A DNA stretch of 64,000 nucleotides, from NCBI GenBank assembly GCA_022560735.1, contig JADFSO010000004.1, positions 61,782-125,781 on the forward strand, written 5' to 3'. Below, piece after piece: positions 21,172-30,892 of this stretch. The stretch's first letter is position 1. Each line of letters starts with the position of its first letter. Position numbers and translations under genes: made by a program. The DNA is from Pseudomonadota bacterium (lineage in GTDB: Bacteria > Pseudomonadota > Gammaproteobacteria > Steroidobacterales > MnTg04). The notes beneath the pieces were generated by a model, which did not search any database, was not told where the DNA came from, and saw only the letters and a program-made list of their open reading frames with translations.

Positions 21172-22182
21172 TTATCCCTGGTCCAGCAATTCCCGCAGAT
21201 TGATGACCGCCGAATTGGCGCGCGACAGATACGACGCAAGGACCAGCGAGTGATTGGCAAAAACTCCATAGCCCGAGCCATTCATAATTACCGGGCTGTT
21301 GATGGGACGCAGGCCGCCTTCCAGTTCACGGATGATCTGGCGCAGTGACACGATCGCATTCTTGTCCTTGAGGACTTTCTCAAAATCGAACTGTGCGGCC
21401 CTGAGAAAATGCACCAGTGCCCAGGTCGTTCCCCTGGCCTCGAAAAATACGTTGTCGATTTTCAGCCATGGTGTTTTGACCGAAACGTAATCGGGAAGAA
21501 TATCGGTGTTTGCCGCGGCCCGCTCACCGGCGAGATCGGTATTTACCCGGACCTGTCCGACGCTGGCGCTGAGTCTTTGCGACAGACTGCCCAACCTTTT
21601 CTCGACCACCGCCAGCCATTCCCGGAGATTGTCGGCCCGTGCGTAAAACTGGGCGTCACGATTTTCCGGGTCGCTGAGTCGATCGCGATAGGCTTTGAGA
21701 TAATGGATTCCCTTGCGGTACTGGCGCTCGGTCGATGGCAGTATCCACGAGTTGTGAGCGTAATTCAGTACCGGTTCCGCGCGCGCCAGATCGAGGTCTT
21801 CCGTCGACTGCGACTGCGAGCGGCTGTAGTCGTTGCGCAGGGCACGGGCGAGATCGCGCACCTGTACGACGACCCCGAATTCCCAGCTTGGAATGTTGTC
21901 GAGGAATATTCCGGGTGGCGCGATATCGTTGGCCAGGTATCCGCCGGGCTTATCGAGGAGTATTTCGATCACTTCGATCAGCGTCTGGGTCGTGGAATAA
22001 CCGATCGGCGCGCGTTGCCCGGATACATCCGATGCCACCCAGAACGGTTTTGGCGCGCGCGACCACCAGAAGGCCAGCACAAGCACAATGACCAGCAAGA
22101 CCGCCAGCGTCACACCGGCGCCGATCAGCCAGGGATTTCTCTGCGCACCGGGCTCCTGCCATTGCCATATGTTTTTCATCAT
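21172..22182 (-). CDS. DUF2333 family membrane protein
   Basis: The 336-residue protein has one N-terminal membrane segment (about residues 18-40, WLIGAGVTLAVLLVIVLVLA) and a soluble domain with GYLANDIAPPGIFLDNIPSW, VLNYAHNSWILPSTERQY and EGGLRPINSPVIMNGSGYGV, the conserved blocks of DUF2333 (YPO0396-type) proteins of gammaproteobacteria. The function is unknown. The start is the paired ATG at 22180-22182; the longer frame to 22386 lies inside the SDR gene. It sits 23 bases downstream of the SDR gene, probably in the same operon. Confidence 0.8.
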   Translation of the reverse strand: MMKNIWQWQEPGAQRNPWLIGAGVTLAVLLVIVLVLAFWWSRAPKPFWVASDVSGQRAPIGYSTTQTLIEVIEILLDKPGGYLANDIAPPGIFLDNIPSWEFGVVVQVRDLARALRNDYSRSQSQSTEDLDLARAEPVLNYAHNSWILPSTERQYRKGIHYLKAYRDRLSDPENRDAQFYARADNLREWLAVVEKRLGSLSQRLSASVGQVRVNTDLAGERAAANTDILPDYVSVKTPWLKIDNVFFEARGTTWALVHFLRAAQFDFEKVLKDKNAIVSLRQIIRELEGGLRPINSPVIMNGSGYGVFANHSLVLASYLSRANSAVINLRELLDQG

Positions 22183-22205
22183 TTCCGCTCCTGCGCGAAG
22201 CAAAG

Positions 22206-23027
<822 letters not shown>

Positions 23028-23087
23028 AAGTTTCCCATCGTTGGCAGGTCTATTGCTCGCGCAATCACTGGCGGGCGAGGGCTTGAA

Positions 23088-25766
23088 TTATGCCGCTTTT
23101 TCTCGCCCTGCCAACTGGCGCAGGACATAGTGGAGAATACCGCCATTGATGAAATACTCACGTTCTTTTGGCGTGTCGATGCGGACCCGCGCCGGGAAAT
23201 GAATCGCTTCGCCGGATTCCGGCGTCGCGACCACGCTGACCGATTCCGCTTTCGCGTTATCGAGACCGGTGATCGTGAAGCTCTCCTGACCCGTGATACC
23301 CAGGGTCCCCGCATTGTCTCCAGCCATGAACTGCAGCGGCAGTACGCCCATGCCGATCAGGTTGGAACGATGGATGCGCTCATAACTTTCTGCAATTACC
23401 GCCTGCACGCCCAGCAGTTTGGTCCCCTTGGCCGCCCAGTCACGAGACGAACCCGTGCCGTATTCCTTGCCGGCAATAACCAGCAGCGGCGTCCCTTCGT
23501 CACGGTAACGCATGGCGGCTGCGTAAATGGATAGCTGATCGCCGCCGGGCTGATGGCGGGTCCAGCCGCCTTCGGTACCCGGAGCCAGCTGGTTGCGCAA
23601 GCGGATATTCGCAAAGGTGCCGCGCATCATCACTTCATGGTTGCCGCGTCTCGACCCGTAGGAATTGAAGTCGGCGGGCTTGACACCCTGTGCCCGCAGG
23701 TAATCGGCGGCCGGGCTGTCGCTCGCGATGCTGCCTGCCGGTGAAATATGATCGGTGGTCACCGAGTCACCAAGCAAGACCAGCACCCGCGCGCCGGATA
23801 TATCGCCGACCGGCGCCGTCGCCATGGTCATGTCCTCGAAATAAGGCGGATTCTTGACATAGGTCGAGTCCGCTTCCCACTGGTAGAGTTCTCCTTGGGC
23901 AACCTGCAAACCATTCCAGTTTTTGTCGCCATCGAATACCTGTGCGTACTCATGCGTGAACATTTCACGATTAACGCAGGCATTCATCGTTTCGTGAATT
24001 TCCTTCAGGCTGGGCCAGATGTCCCGCAGATACACGGGCTGGCCATCGGCATCTTCTCCCAACGAGCTGTTGACCAGGTCGACATGCATATTGCCGGCCA
24101 GCGCATAGGCCACCACCAGCGGTGGTGAAGCGAGAAAATTCATCCTGACCAGCGGGTGTATGCGGCCCTCGAAATTCCGGTTACCCGAGAGCACGGCGCA
24201 ACCCACCAGTTCGCTTTGTTCCACCGCTTCCTGGATTTCCGGTCGCAGCGGCCCGGAATTGCCGATGCAAGTCGTGCAACCATAGCCGACCAGGTAAAAA
24301 CCCATTTTCTCGAGCTCATCCAGCAAGTTCGCTTTCTCGAGATAGTCGCTGACCACCCGCGACCCGGGCGCCAGGCTGCCCTTGACCCACGGTTTGGTCT
24401 TAAGTCCTTTTGCCGCGGCGTTGCGGGCGAGCAAGCCGGCCGCCATCATCACGGCCGGGTTCGAAGTGTTGGTGCAACTGGTGATGGCGGCGATCAGCAC
24501 CGCCCCGTCGCGAAGCTCGAAGTCCTGACCATCCATGCTGACCTCGGCCCGGCCGTTGCTTTTTCTGCCGCTGATTTCCTTCGCCAGGTGATCCTTGAAA
24601 ACCACGGCAGCCGATTTCAGCGCGATACGATCCTGCGGCCGTTTCGGCCCGGCAATGCAGGGTTCGACACTCGCTATGTCCAGTTCAAGAACGTCGCTGT
24701 AATCGGCATCGGCTTGTCCATCCTCACGCCACAGGCCCTGGGTCCTGGCATAGGCTTCGACCAGCTCGATGGTGTGCGCATCGCGCCCGCTAAGTTCGAG
24801 GTAGCGGAGCGTTTCGCCGTCGATCGGGAATATTGCGCAGGTACTGCCGAACTCCGGCGCCATATTGGCCAGCGTCGCGCGATCGGCGAGCGGCAGGTTC
24901 GCCAGCCCATCGCCAAAGAACTCGACAAATTTTCCAACCACGCCTTTTTGGCGAAGCATCTCGGTAACGGTGAGTACCAGGTCGGTTGCGGTGGCGCCCT
25001 CGGGCAAGTTACCCCTCAGTTTGAAGCCGATGACCTGTGGAATCAGCATCGTAATCGCCTGACCCAGCATCGCCGCTTCGGCCTCGATGCCACCGACTCC
25101 CCAACCCAGCACGCCCAGCCCGTTCACCATGGTCGTGTGGGAGTCGGTTCCGACCAGCGTGTCCGGGTACGCCTGCAGCACGCCATCCTTTTCGACCCCG
25201 AAGACGACTCGTGCCAGGTATTCCAGGTTGACCTGGTGAACGATCCCGGTGTTTGGCGGGACCACCTTGAAATTGTCAAAGGCATTTTGTCCCCAGCGCA
25301 GGAATGAATAGCGCTCCTTGTTGCGCTGGAATTCGATGATGTTGTTCAGATCCAGTGCGTCGGCGGAGCCATAATTGTCGACCTGGACCGAGTGATCGAT
25401 AACCAGTTCGGCGGGTGACAAGGGGTTGATGTCGGCGGCCTTGCCGCCGAGCCTGACGACGGCATCGCGCATCGCCGCGAGATCGACGATTGCGGGCACG
25501 CCGGTAAAGTCCTGCAAAATAACGCGTGCCGGTGTGAATGCGATTTCCTGGCTGGGTTCGGCCTTCGCGTCCCAGTTGGCCACCGCCTCGATATCGTCCC
25601 GGGTAATGTCGATGCCGTCTTCGTGCCGGAGGAGGTTTTCGAGCAGGATTTTCAATGAAAAGGGCAGCCGCCGATAATTGGTGTTCTCCAGGGCATCCAG
25701 ACGATAGATTTGATATTCCCTGTCGCCGACTGTTAGCGTCGAACGTGCGGCAAACGAATCTGTCAT
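23088..25766 (-). CDS. acnA: AcnA, aconitate hydratase
   Basis: Interconverts citrate and isocitrate in the TCA cycle. The 892-residue protein is of the AcnA/IRP type: [16 protein letters not shown], the 4Fe-4S Cys ligands in [10 protein letters not shown] and [13 protein letters not shown], and C-terminal swivel-domain motifs [20 protein letters not shown] and [15 protein letters not shown]. Length equals E. coli AcnA (891). The ATG at 25764-25766 begins [20 protein letters not shown]. It is followed on the same strand by the SDR gene after 60 bases. Together with fumC it indicates a full oxidative TCA cycle. Confidence 0.97.
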   Translation of the reverse strand: MTDSFAARSTLTVGDREYQIYRLDALENTNYRRLPFSLKILLENLLRHEDGIDITRDDIEAVANWDAKAEPSQEIAFTPARVILQDFTGVPAIVDLAAMRDAVVRLGGKAADINPLSPAELVIDHSVQVDNYGSADALDLNNIIEFQRNKERYSFLRWGQNAFDNFKVVPPNTGIVHQVNLEYLARVVFGVEKDGVLQAYPDTLVGTDSHTTMVNGLGVLGWGVGGIEAEAAMLGQAITMLIPQVIGFKLRGNLPEGATATDLVLTVTEMLRQKGVVGKFVEFFGDGLANLPLADRATLANMAPEFGSTCAIFPIDGETLRYLELSGRDAHTIELVEAYARTQGLWREDGQADADYSDVLELDIASVEPCIAGPKRPQDRIALKSAAVVFKDHLAKEISGRKSNGRAEVSMDGQDFELRDGAVLIAAITSCTNTSNPAVMMAAGLLARNAAAKGLKTKPWVKGSLAPGSRVVSDYLEKANLLDELEKMGFYLVGYGCTTCIGNSGPLRPEIQEAVEQSELVGCAVLSGNRNFEGRIHPLVRMNFLASPPLVVAYALAGNMHVDLVNSSLGEDADGQPVYLRDIWPSLKEIHETMNACVNREMFTHEYAQVFDGDKNWNGLQVAQGELYQWEADSTYVKNPPYFEDMTMATAPVGDISGARVLVLLGDSVTTDHISPAGSIASDSPAADYLRAQGVKPADFNSYGSRRGNHEVMMRGTFANIRLRNQLAPGTEGGWTRHQPGGDQLSIYAAAMRYRDEGTPLLVIAGKEYGTGSSRDWAAKGTKLLGVQAVIAESYERIHRSNLIGMGVLPLQFMAGDNAGTLGITGQESFTITGLDNAKAESVSVVATPESGEAIHFPARVRIDTPKEREYFINGGILHYVLRQLAGREKAA

Positions 25767-25798
25767 GGTTTCTCCGGCGTCAGGTGAGCGGCGGTAAA

Positions 25799-26938
25799 TT
25801 ATACGGCATCGCGTTGGCCGGCGCTAAATGCAGAGTGATCTGCGGCGAGCGGCAATATCTCATCGATGACGCCGCCGCCCAGGCACCGTTCACCATCGTA
25901 AACCACCGCGAACTGGCCGGGCGTCACCGCCCTTTGGGCGTCATCGAAGCACAATGAAAAATTCCCCCGGGCATCCAGGCTGATCGTGCAGGGCTGGTCT
26001 TTTTGCCGGTATCGAGTCTTGGCGGCAAGGCGGGCGCCGTTTCCAGGCTGGCTGCCGATCCAATGAGCATCGATCGCTCGCAGACCACCGCTATAGAGCA
26101 ATGGATGATCGTGCCCCTGCACAACCGTCAGCGTGTTTTGCTCAAGATTTTTGCCGGCGACATACCACGGCGACTCGGCGCGCCCCTTGCGCCCGCCGAT
26201 CCCCAGCCCCTGTCTCTGGCCCAGCGTGTAATACATCAGTCCATCGTGCCGGCCCAGCAACTCGCCATCCGGGTCGCGAATATCGCCTGGAGTCGCCGGC
26301 AGATAGTTTTGCAGAAAACTGCGGAAGTGGCGTTCGCCGATAAAACAGATCCCGGTGCTGTCCTTTTTCCCGAAATTATCGAAACCCTGCTCGCGGGCGA
26401 TGGATCTGACTTCTGTTTTCTGCATTTCCCCGATCGGAAACAATGCATTTTCAAGCGCCGATGCAGGAACCGCATTCAGGAAGTAGCTCTGGTCCTTGGC
26501 CCGATCCATTCCTTTTAACAATCTGACACCTGAAGCCAAGCGCTCGACCCTGACATAGTGCCCGGTCGCAATATAGCGGGCGCCGAGGCGAGAGGCGTAT
26601 TCACGAAAGGTGCCGAATTTGATTTCCCGATTGCACAGCACATCCGGGTTCGGCGTTCTCCCGGCCTGGATTTCTTCCAGGAAATAGGCGAACACGCGCT
26701 CGCGATATTCCTCTGCGAAATCCACCTCGTGCAATGGGATACCGAGTTCGGCGCATACCTGCCGCGCATCCTGATAATCCTGCGCGGCGTGGCAATAGCC
26801 GTCCTCATCGTCTTCCCAGTTGTTCATGAACAGGCCGTGCACGTCGTAGCCATCCCGCAACAGCAGAAATGCGGCGACCGATGAATCGACGCCACCGGAC
26901 ATCCCGACTATTACCCGATCTCGTCTATTGGCAGGCAT
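25799..26938 (-). CDS. mnmA: MnmA, tRNA 2-thiouridylase
   Basis: Adds sulfur to wobble U34 of tRNA-Lys/Glu/Gln. The 379-residue protein has the PP-loop [18 protein letters not shown], the first catalytic Cys in [12 protein letters not shown] and the second in [16 protein letters not shown], then the [13 protein letters not shown] and [13 protein letters not shown] blocks. Its substrate tRNA-Lys(UUU) is encoded in this window. It follows nudJ on the same strand, a conserved order in gammaproteobacteria (nudJ-mnmA). Confidence 0.97.
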   Translation of the reverse strand: MPANRRDRVIVGMSGGVDSSVAAFLLLRDGYDVHGLFMNNWEDDEDGYCHAAQDYQDARQVCAELGIPLHEVDFAEEYRERVFAYFLEEIQAGRTPNPDVLCNREIKFGTFREYASRLGARYIATGHYVRVERLASGVRLLKGMDRAKDQSYFLNAVPASALENALFPIGEMQKTEVRSIAREQGFDNFGKKDSTGICFIGERHFRSFLQNYLPATPGDIRDPDGELLGRHDGLMYYTLGQRQGLGIGGRKGRAESPWYVAGKNLEQNTLTVVQGHDHPLLYSGGLRAIDAHWIGSQPGNGARLAAKTRYRQKDQPCTISLDARGNFSLCFDDAQRAVTPGQFAVVYDGERCLGGGVIDEILPLAADHSAFSAGQRDAV

Positions 26939-27019
26939 GGCTCTGCAACCCGAAGCAGATTGGAAGAGACCCTATTATAAACGCAATGCTCTTTTTTGAC
27001 CGCCTCGGTGAAACGCGGG

Positions 27020-27496
27020 TCAGGAAGCCTGGTCGCGATTTTTGCCGCTCAGCGGCAGCTGACTGAGCAGGTCTAGCGGAAAGCGCTGCCCCGCGAGATA
27101 GTCATCGATGCAACGCATGACCATGGGGCTGCGCAGCTGTCCGGAACGAGCAAGTACCTGCTCTCTATCCATCCAGACCGCACGAATGATTCCACGGTCC
27201 AGATCGCGACCCGGAAGATGTTCAACGGCAGCGCCGGTAAAGGCAAAACGAATAAAGGTTTTTTGTTTTTCGGGATGGGTCCACTGATAAATACCGCACA
27301 GTGCTTTTGGTTCGAAACGCCATGCGGTTTCTTCCAGGGTTTCACGAATGACTGCCTCGACCAGGCTTTCACCGGGCTCGAGATGACCGGCGGGCTGGTT
27401 GAATACCTTGCCGCCGCTGGCGAACTCTTCGACCAATAAAAAACGATCATCCTTCTGGATGATCGCGGCAACCGTCAGGTGAGGAATCCATGCCAT
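27020..27496 (-). CDS. nudJ: NudJ-like Nudix hydrolase
   Basis: The 158-residue protein starts MAWIPHLTVAAIIQKDDRFL and has a Nudix box beginning GHLEPGESLVEAVIRETLEE; the usual Gly after the Glu pair is Thr-Ala here. This agrees with NudJ, which hydrolyses HMP-PP and nucleoside di/triphosphates. It lies 81 bases upstream of mnmA, as commonly found. The promoter would lie in the 175-base gap shared with the divergent Slam-like gene. Confidence 0.85.
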   Translation of the reverse strand: MAWIPHLTVAAIIQKDDRFLLVEEFASGGKVFNQPAGHLEPGESLVEAVIRETLEETAWRFEPKALCGIYQWTHPEKQKTFIRFAFTGAAVEHLPGRDLDRGIIRAVWMDREQVLARSGQLRSPMVMRCIDDYLAGQRFPLDLLSQLPLSGKNRDQAS

Positions 27497-27559
27497 TCGG
27501 CAAGTATAGCGTCAGCGAAACCAGGCGGTTGACCAATCGGGCAATCCCATCGCACAAAC

Positions 27560-27602
27560 TGTGAATTCCTTCACGTTTGCCACTTGTCATATTGTCTATT
27601 CT
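27560..27602 (+). promoter_or_regulatory. CRP-like site with class II promoter geometry
   Basis: TGTGA-N6-TCACG at 27560-27575 is embedded in a wider near-palindrome (CAAAC...GTTTG). Its centre (27567.5) lies about 41.5 bases before the start predicted from a TATTCT -10 element at 27597-27602, the distance of class II CRP activation. The site is about 100 bases upstream of the Slam-like gene and about 65 bases from the divergent nudJ start. Confidence 0.55.
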
Positions 27603-27671
27603 GCTAAACAACTGCGTTGTTATGTAACATCGGATGCAGGGAGCATCGGCAGCCAGGGAGGCTGATTCTGA

Positions 27672-28994
27672 ATGACATCCATTTCTGAACGGATTTTCAA
27701 GTCGCTGATTGCCATGCTGGCCCTGGTCTATACCGGCGTGGCTTTGGCTGCCGACGACAGCCTGCGGGAAGCACAGCGTATGCTGAACCTGGGGCAGCCT
27801 GCGCAGGCGCTGGAAATTCTTTCACCCATGGAATCGCAACTGGCCGGTGAAAGCCGCTTCGACTATTTGTACGGGCTGGCCTTGTTTGAAACCGGTCATA
27901 CCGGCAAAGCGATTTTCGCCTTGCAACGCACCGTCGACAATGACCCGTCCTTTGCAGCGGCGCGCCTGGATCTCGCCCGGGTATTTTTTATCGAAGACCA
28001 GCTGGCGGAAGCAAGATCCCATTTGCTGATACTTCGTGACCAGAATCCACCGCCGGCGGCACGGCGGGAAATCCGCAATCTACTGGCTCGAATCGACAGC
28101 AGGACCCGGCCGGGGAAGAATCGCTACCAGGCTTACACCGAGATTGCCACGGGCTTTGACAGCAATGCCAATGCGGCGACAGACACCAGCAGCTTCCTTG
28201 GATTCGTGCTCGACCCGGAAAGCAGGGCGACCGACAGCCCCTATGCGTCCTATGGGATTGGCGGCGAGATTCAACGACCCCTTGAACCAGGGTTGATCTG
28301 GAGTACCCGGGCGGACCTGGGGCAAAGAAATTATCCCGATGCCTCATTTGTAAATACCACGCTGGGCAGCATTCGCTCACGCATCAGGAAGGTTGCCGAC
28401 ACGACACAATATTCCGGTGGCCTGATGGCTTACCGGCTCAATACCGATGGCAAGCTAAACAGCCAGGGCATCGGTCTGGAAGGGGATTACCAACGTCAAC
28501 TGAACGGCAAAACCTATTTTGGCCTGTTGGGAAAACTGACCATGATCCGTTACGCCGACAACCAGGACGTGCGGGATGTCGATCAATTTCTGGTCGGATC
28601 GACGATCAGCAGGGTTTTTGGCGCTTCCGGCCTGGGCAATGCAGGCGCAACATTGCTGCTTGGCCGTGACAATGCACGGCAATCGGGCTCGAAATACAGC
28701 CGTTACATTGCCGGCCTGCGAGCCTTCGTTACGTGGAATTTCAACAATAAAGTCAGGATCCAGACGATGGCGGGCATAAGCCGGTCTGCATATGACGACG
28801 TATTTTTCCCCCAACAGACCAACCAGGACCGCCGGGACACCCTGAGCCAGATCACGCTGCGGGTGAGCTGGAAAATCAATCGGCACTGGTTGTTGAATTA
28901 CAGTTATTCGCATCAGAAAAACAACTCCAACGTCCAGATATTCGGCTACGACCGGGATGTAACGGGAGTGTCCCTGAGACGAATCCTGCGCTAG
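27672..28994 (+). CDS. TPR/beta-barrel outer-membrane protein, Slam (DUF560)-like
   Basis: The 440-residue protein has a signal peptide (residues 1-26, cleavage near VALA-ADD), TPR-like helical repeats at about 30-145 (AQRMLNLGQPAQALEILSPM, FDYLYGLALFETGHTGKAIF, ARLDLARVFFIEDQLAEARS) and a C-terminal ~290-residue region of alternating polar/hydrophobic strands from AYTEIATGFDSNANAATD to the last strand ending GVSLRRILR. TPR plus ~14-strand barrel is the layout of Slam/DUF560 proteins, which move TbpB-like lipoproteins or hemophores across the outer membrane (type XI secretion). The next gene encodes a FecR/TbpB-barrel-like protein, a plausible cargo. Alternative: another TPR-porin family. No Shine-Dalgarno closer than GGGAGG 15 bases upstream. 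Confidence 0.6.
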   Translation: MTSISERIFKSLIAMLALVYTGVALAADDSLREAQRMLNLGQPAQALEILSPMESQLAGESRFDYLYGLALFETGHTGKAIFALQRTVDNDPSFAAARLDLARVFFIEDQLAEARSHLLILRDQNPPPAARREIRNLLARIDSRTRPGKNRYQAYTEIATGFDSNANAATDTSSFLGFVLDPESRATDSPYASYGIGGEIQRPLEPGLIWSTRADLGQRNYPDASFVNTTLGSIRSRIRKVADTTQYSGGLMAYRLNTDGKLNSQGIGLEGDYQRQLNGKTYFGLLGKLTMIRYADNQDVRDVDQFLVGSTISRVFGASGLGNAGATLLLGRDNARQSGSKYSRYIAGLRAFVTWNFNNKVRIQTMAGISRSAYDDVFFPQQTNQDRRDTLSQITLRVSWKINRHWLLNYSYSHQKNNSNVQIFGYDRDVTGVSLRRILR

Positions 28995-29089
28995 GCAACA
29001 CGCCACCCAGGTCCTGTCTCGCAAAGTGTGACGCGGGTCTCACTTGGTGGGTGTCCTATTGAACATATTTTTGGGAAGGTCTTACCAAG

Positions 29090-29105
29090 TGTGAAGCCGT
29101 TCACA
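29090..29105 (+). promoter_or_regulatory. CRP-like operator upstream of the FecR gene
   Basis: TGTGAAGCCGTTCACA fits the CRP/Vfr consensus TGTGA-N6-TCACA exactly, with flanking AAG. Possible -10 elements downstream are TATACC (29120-29125) or TAATTT (29127-29132); the latter gives class II spacing but is a weak match. A second, imperfect palindrome AGTGTGA...TCTCACT lies at 29026-29044 with an 8-base spacer. Confidence 0.5.
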
Positions 29106-29182
29106 GCGATTTTTCAGGATATACCCTAATTTAGCCTGAGCGGAAATATTGCCCAGGACCAAGTGGGAAGACAGGTAATACC

Positions 29183-30715
29183 ATGAAAATGCAATGCGCA
29201 GTGACCAAGGGACTACTCCTGACAGCCATGCTGATGATGCCGATGATTGTTTCGGCGGAGGCAGGCAAGGTGATGTTCGTTTTCGGACAGGCCTGGCTGG
29301 ATGACGCGGGCGGAACACGCCATGAAGTGGTCAAAGGCATGAGCTTCGAAAGTGGCGATCATTTCAGCACCGCCGCGAACGGGCGGGTGCAGCTGCTGAT
29401 GGCGGATGGCGGACTGATCGCCCTGAGACCATCGACCGAGTTCGTGATTGAAGAATTTTCCTACGCGGGTTCCGATACCGGCACCAGCGACAGCCAGGAT
29501 CGAAGTTTTTTCAGCCTGGTGAAAGGTGGATTTCGCTCGATAACCGGCGCGGTCGGGAAAAAAGACAAAAGCGCATACCGTGTGCGCACCCCGGTCGCCA
29601 CGATCGGCATACGCGGAACTGATTATGACGCGGTCTTTTGCGAGGCTGCCTGTGAGCCGGATAACACCGGCCTTTATGTAGGGGTGACGGAAGGAATGGT
29701 CGTCCTGACCAACGCGGCAGGGTCGCTCGAGCTTGGTCCTGGCCAGTATGGCTATGTGGCGGATGAAGACAGCGCCCCGGAGATATCTGCCGATGGCGTC
29801 GATGTGCTTGCCGCGGGCATGGCTTCGCTTGGTGAAAACGAAGAGGACGATGCAGAGGTTCAGGTTGCGGTTGCGATTACCGGCACCGATGTCAGCGGTC
29901 AGTCAGCCAGCCTGATCGAAGGCATTGAAGTTCAGGCCTCCCAATCGGGGCTGGTCGGATTTGCGGTAGGCCCGCTGGCAACCGCCGGCCATTTTAAAAA
30001 CGTGACCTCCGGGACCGGTACTTCGATTCTGATGACCGACGCTGGTGACCTGGTTAATTTCAGCGGAGCTATCTCGAATAACTCGCAAGGCAGCAGCAAC
30101 GTTGCCAGCTATGGCGTAGGCAGTGCCGAGAATCTCGACCGCGGCGAAGACGCAGCCTCGGGTATTCGTTGGGGCCGCTGGGCCAATGGATCTATTTCGG
30201 TTCTGATCGGCAATGGCAACAGCACCGACCAGGATCTGGGGAATTCGAGCCTGCACTGGGTAACCGGGCCGGTCGACCAGCCGACCCCGGTGCTGCCGAC
30301 CACCGGCACGGCGAATTTTACGCTGGTTGGCAATACCAACCCGACCGATAATGCGGGTAATGTCGGTACCCTGGGCTCCGCGAGCCTCAGTGCCGATTTT
30401 GACCGGCAGACGGTCGATGCGGAGGTCTCCTTGTCGATGGATGCCAATAATGAAATCTGGAATGCGTCGGCGACTGATATTGCCCTCGACAACTCGGATG
30501 CGACTTTTGGCGGATCATTCGATGACGTCAGCATTACCGATACCACGGATGGCTCGGTTAGCCAGGGTGATGGAAGCCTTAGCGGATTCTTCACCGGCGA
30601 TGACAATGGCAACGTCACAGGTGCGGGTTTTGGCTATTCGCTGGAAGACGGCATGGGAACATCGGTAACCGGCGCCGCGGCATTCGATGCCGATGAATCA
30701 CCCGGCGGCGAATAA
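29183..30715 (+). CDS. Secreted FecR-domain protein with TbpB-like C-terminal barrel
   Basis: The 510-residue protein has a signal peptide (residues 1-26, ending VSAEA), a FecR domain at about 28-195 (GDHFSTAANGRVQLLMADGG, SAYRVRTPVATIGIRGTDYD, LELGPGQYGYVAD), a low-complexity middle part and a C-terminal region from about residue 370 (TANFTLVGN, GSASLSADFDRQTVDAEVSL, ATFGGSFDD, GSLSGFFTGDDNG, TSVTGAAAFDA) patterned like the 8-strand barrel of TbpB/hemophilin-type proteins. It lacks a membrane anchor, lipobox and cytoplasmic sigma-binding region, so it is not a classical anti-sigma FecR. The upstream Slam-like gene could export it. The barrel assignment is by pattern, not search. A terminator follows. 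Confidence 0.65.
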   Translation: MKMQCAVTKGLLLTAMLMMPMIVSAEAGKVMFVFGQAWLDDAGGTRHEVVKGMSFESGDHFSTAANGRVQLLMADGGLIALRPSTEFVIEEFSYAGSDTGTSDSQDRSFFSLVKGGFRSITGAVGKKDKSAYRVRTPVATIGIRGTDYDAVFCEAACEPDNTGLYVGVTEGMVVLTNAAGSLELGPGQYGYVADEDSAPEISADGVDVLAAGMASLGENEEDDAEVQVAVAITGTDVSGQSASLIEGIEVQASQSGLVGFAVGPLATAGHFKNVTSGTGTSILMTDAGDLVNFSGAISNNSQGSSNVASYGVGSAENLDRGEDAASGIRWGRWANGSISVLIGNGNSTDQDLGNSSLHWVTGPVDQPTPVLPTTGTANFTLVGNTNPTDNAGNVGTLGSASLSADFDRQTVDAEVSLSMDANNEIWNASATDIALDNSDATFGGSFDDVSITDTTDGSVSQGDGSLSGFFTGDDNGNVTGAGFGYSLEDGMGTSVTGAAAFDADESPGGE

Positions 30716-30739
30716 AAAAGCCCGCGCTAACGAACATGA

Positions 30740-30779
30740 CAGGCGGTCGTGACCCTGGGTCCGGCCGCCTGATTTTTTT
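30740..30779 (+). terminator. Intrinsic terminator after the FecR gene
   Basis: CAGGCGG (30740-30746) pairs with CCGCCTG (30765-30771) and is followed by a run of seven T. It closes the Slam-like/FecR unit and separates it from the lipoprotein gene. Confidence 0.8.
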
Positions 30780-30892
30780 GCGCCCATGACAAACAGTGAT
30801 TTGGCGCCTGTTTGTGTGATGCGAGACACGCAATACCTGCGCCAATCAGGACACACTGCCAAGGATTATGTAAGCAGTTAAGACCGGGACCC

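Noticed and set aside
24156..25307. A 383-codon plus-strand frame over acnA
   Set aside because: Shadow of aconitase; no start signal or family features.
29026..29044. AGTGTGA...TCTCACT palindrome as a second CRP site
   Set aside because: The spacer between TGTGA and TCACT is eight bases, not six, and one arm is imperfect; noted only as context.
29001..29060. CACCCA/TGGGTG nested inverted repeat as a terminator for the Slam-like gene
   Set aside because: Large loop, imperfect inner arms and no T-tract.
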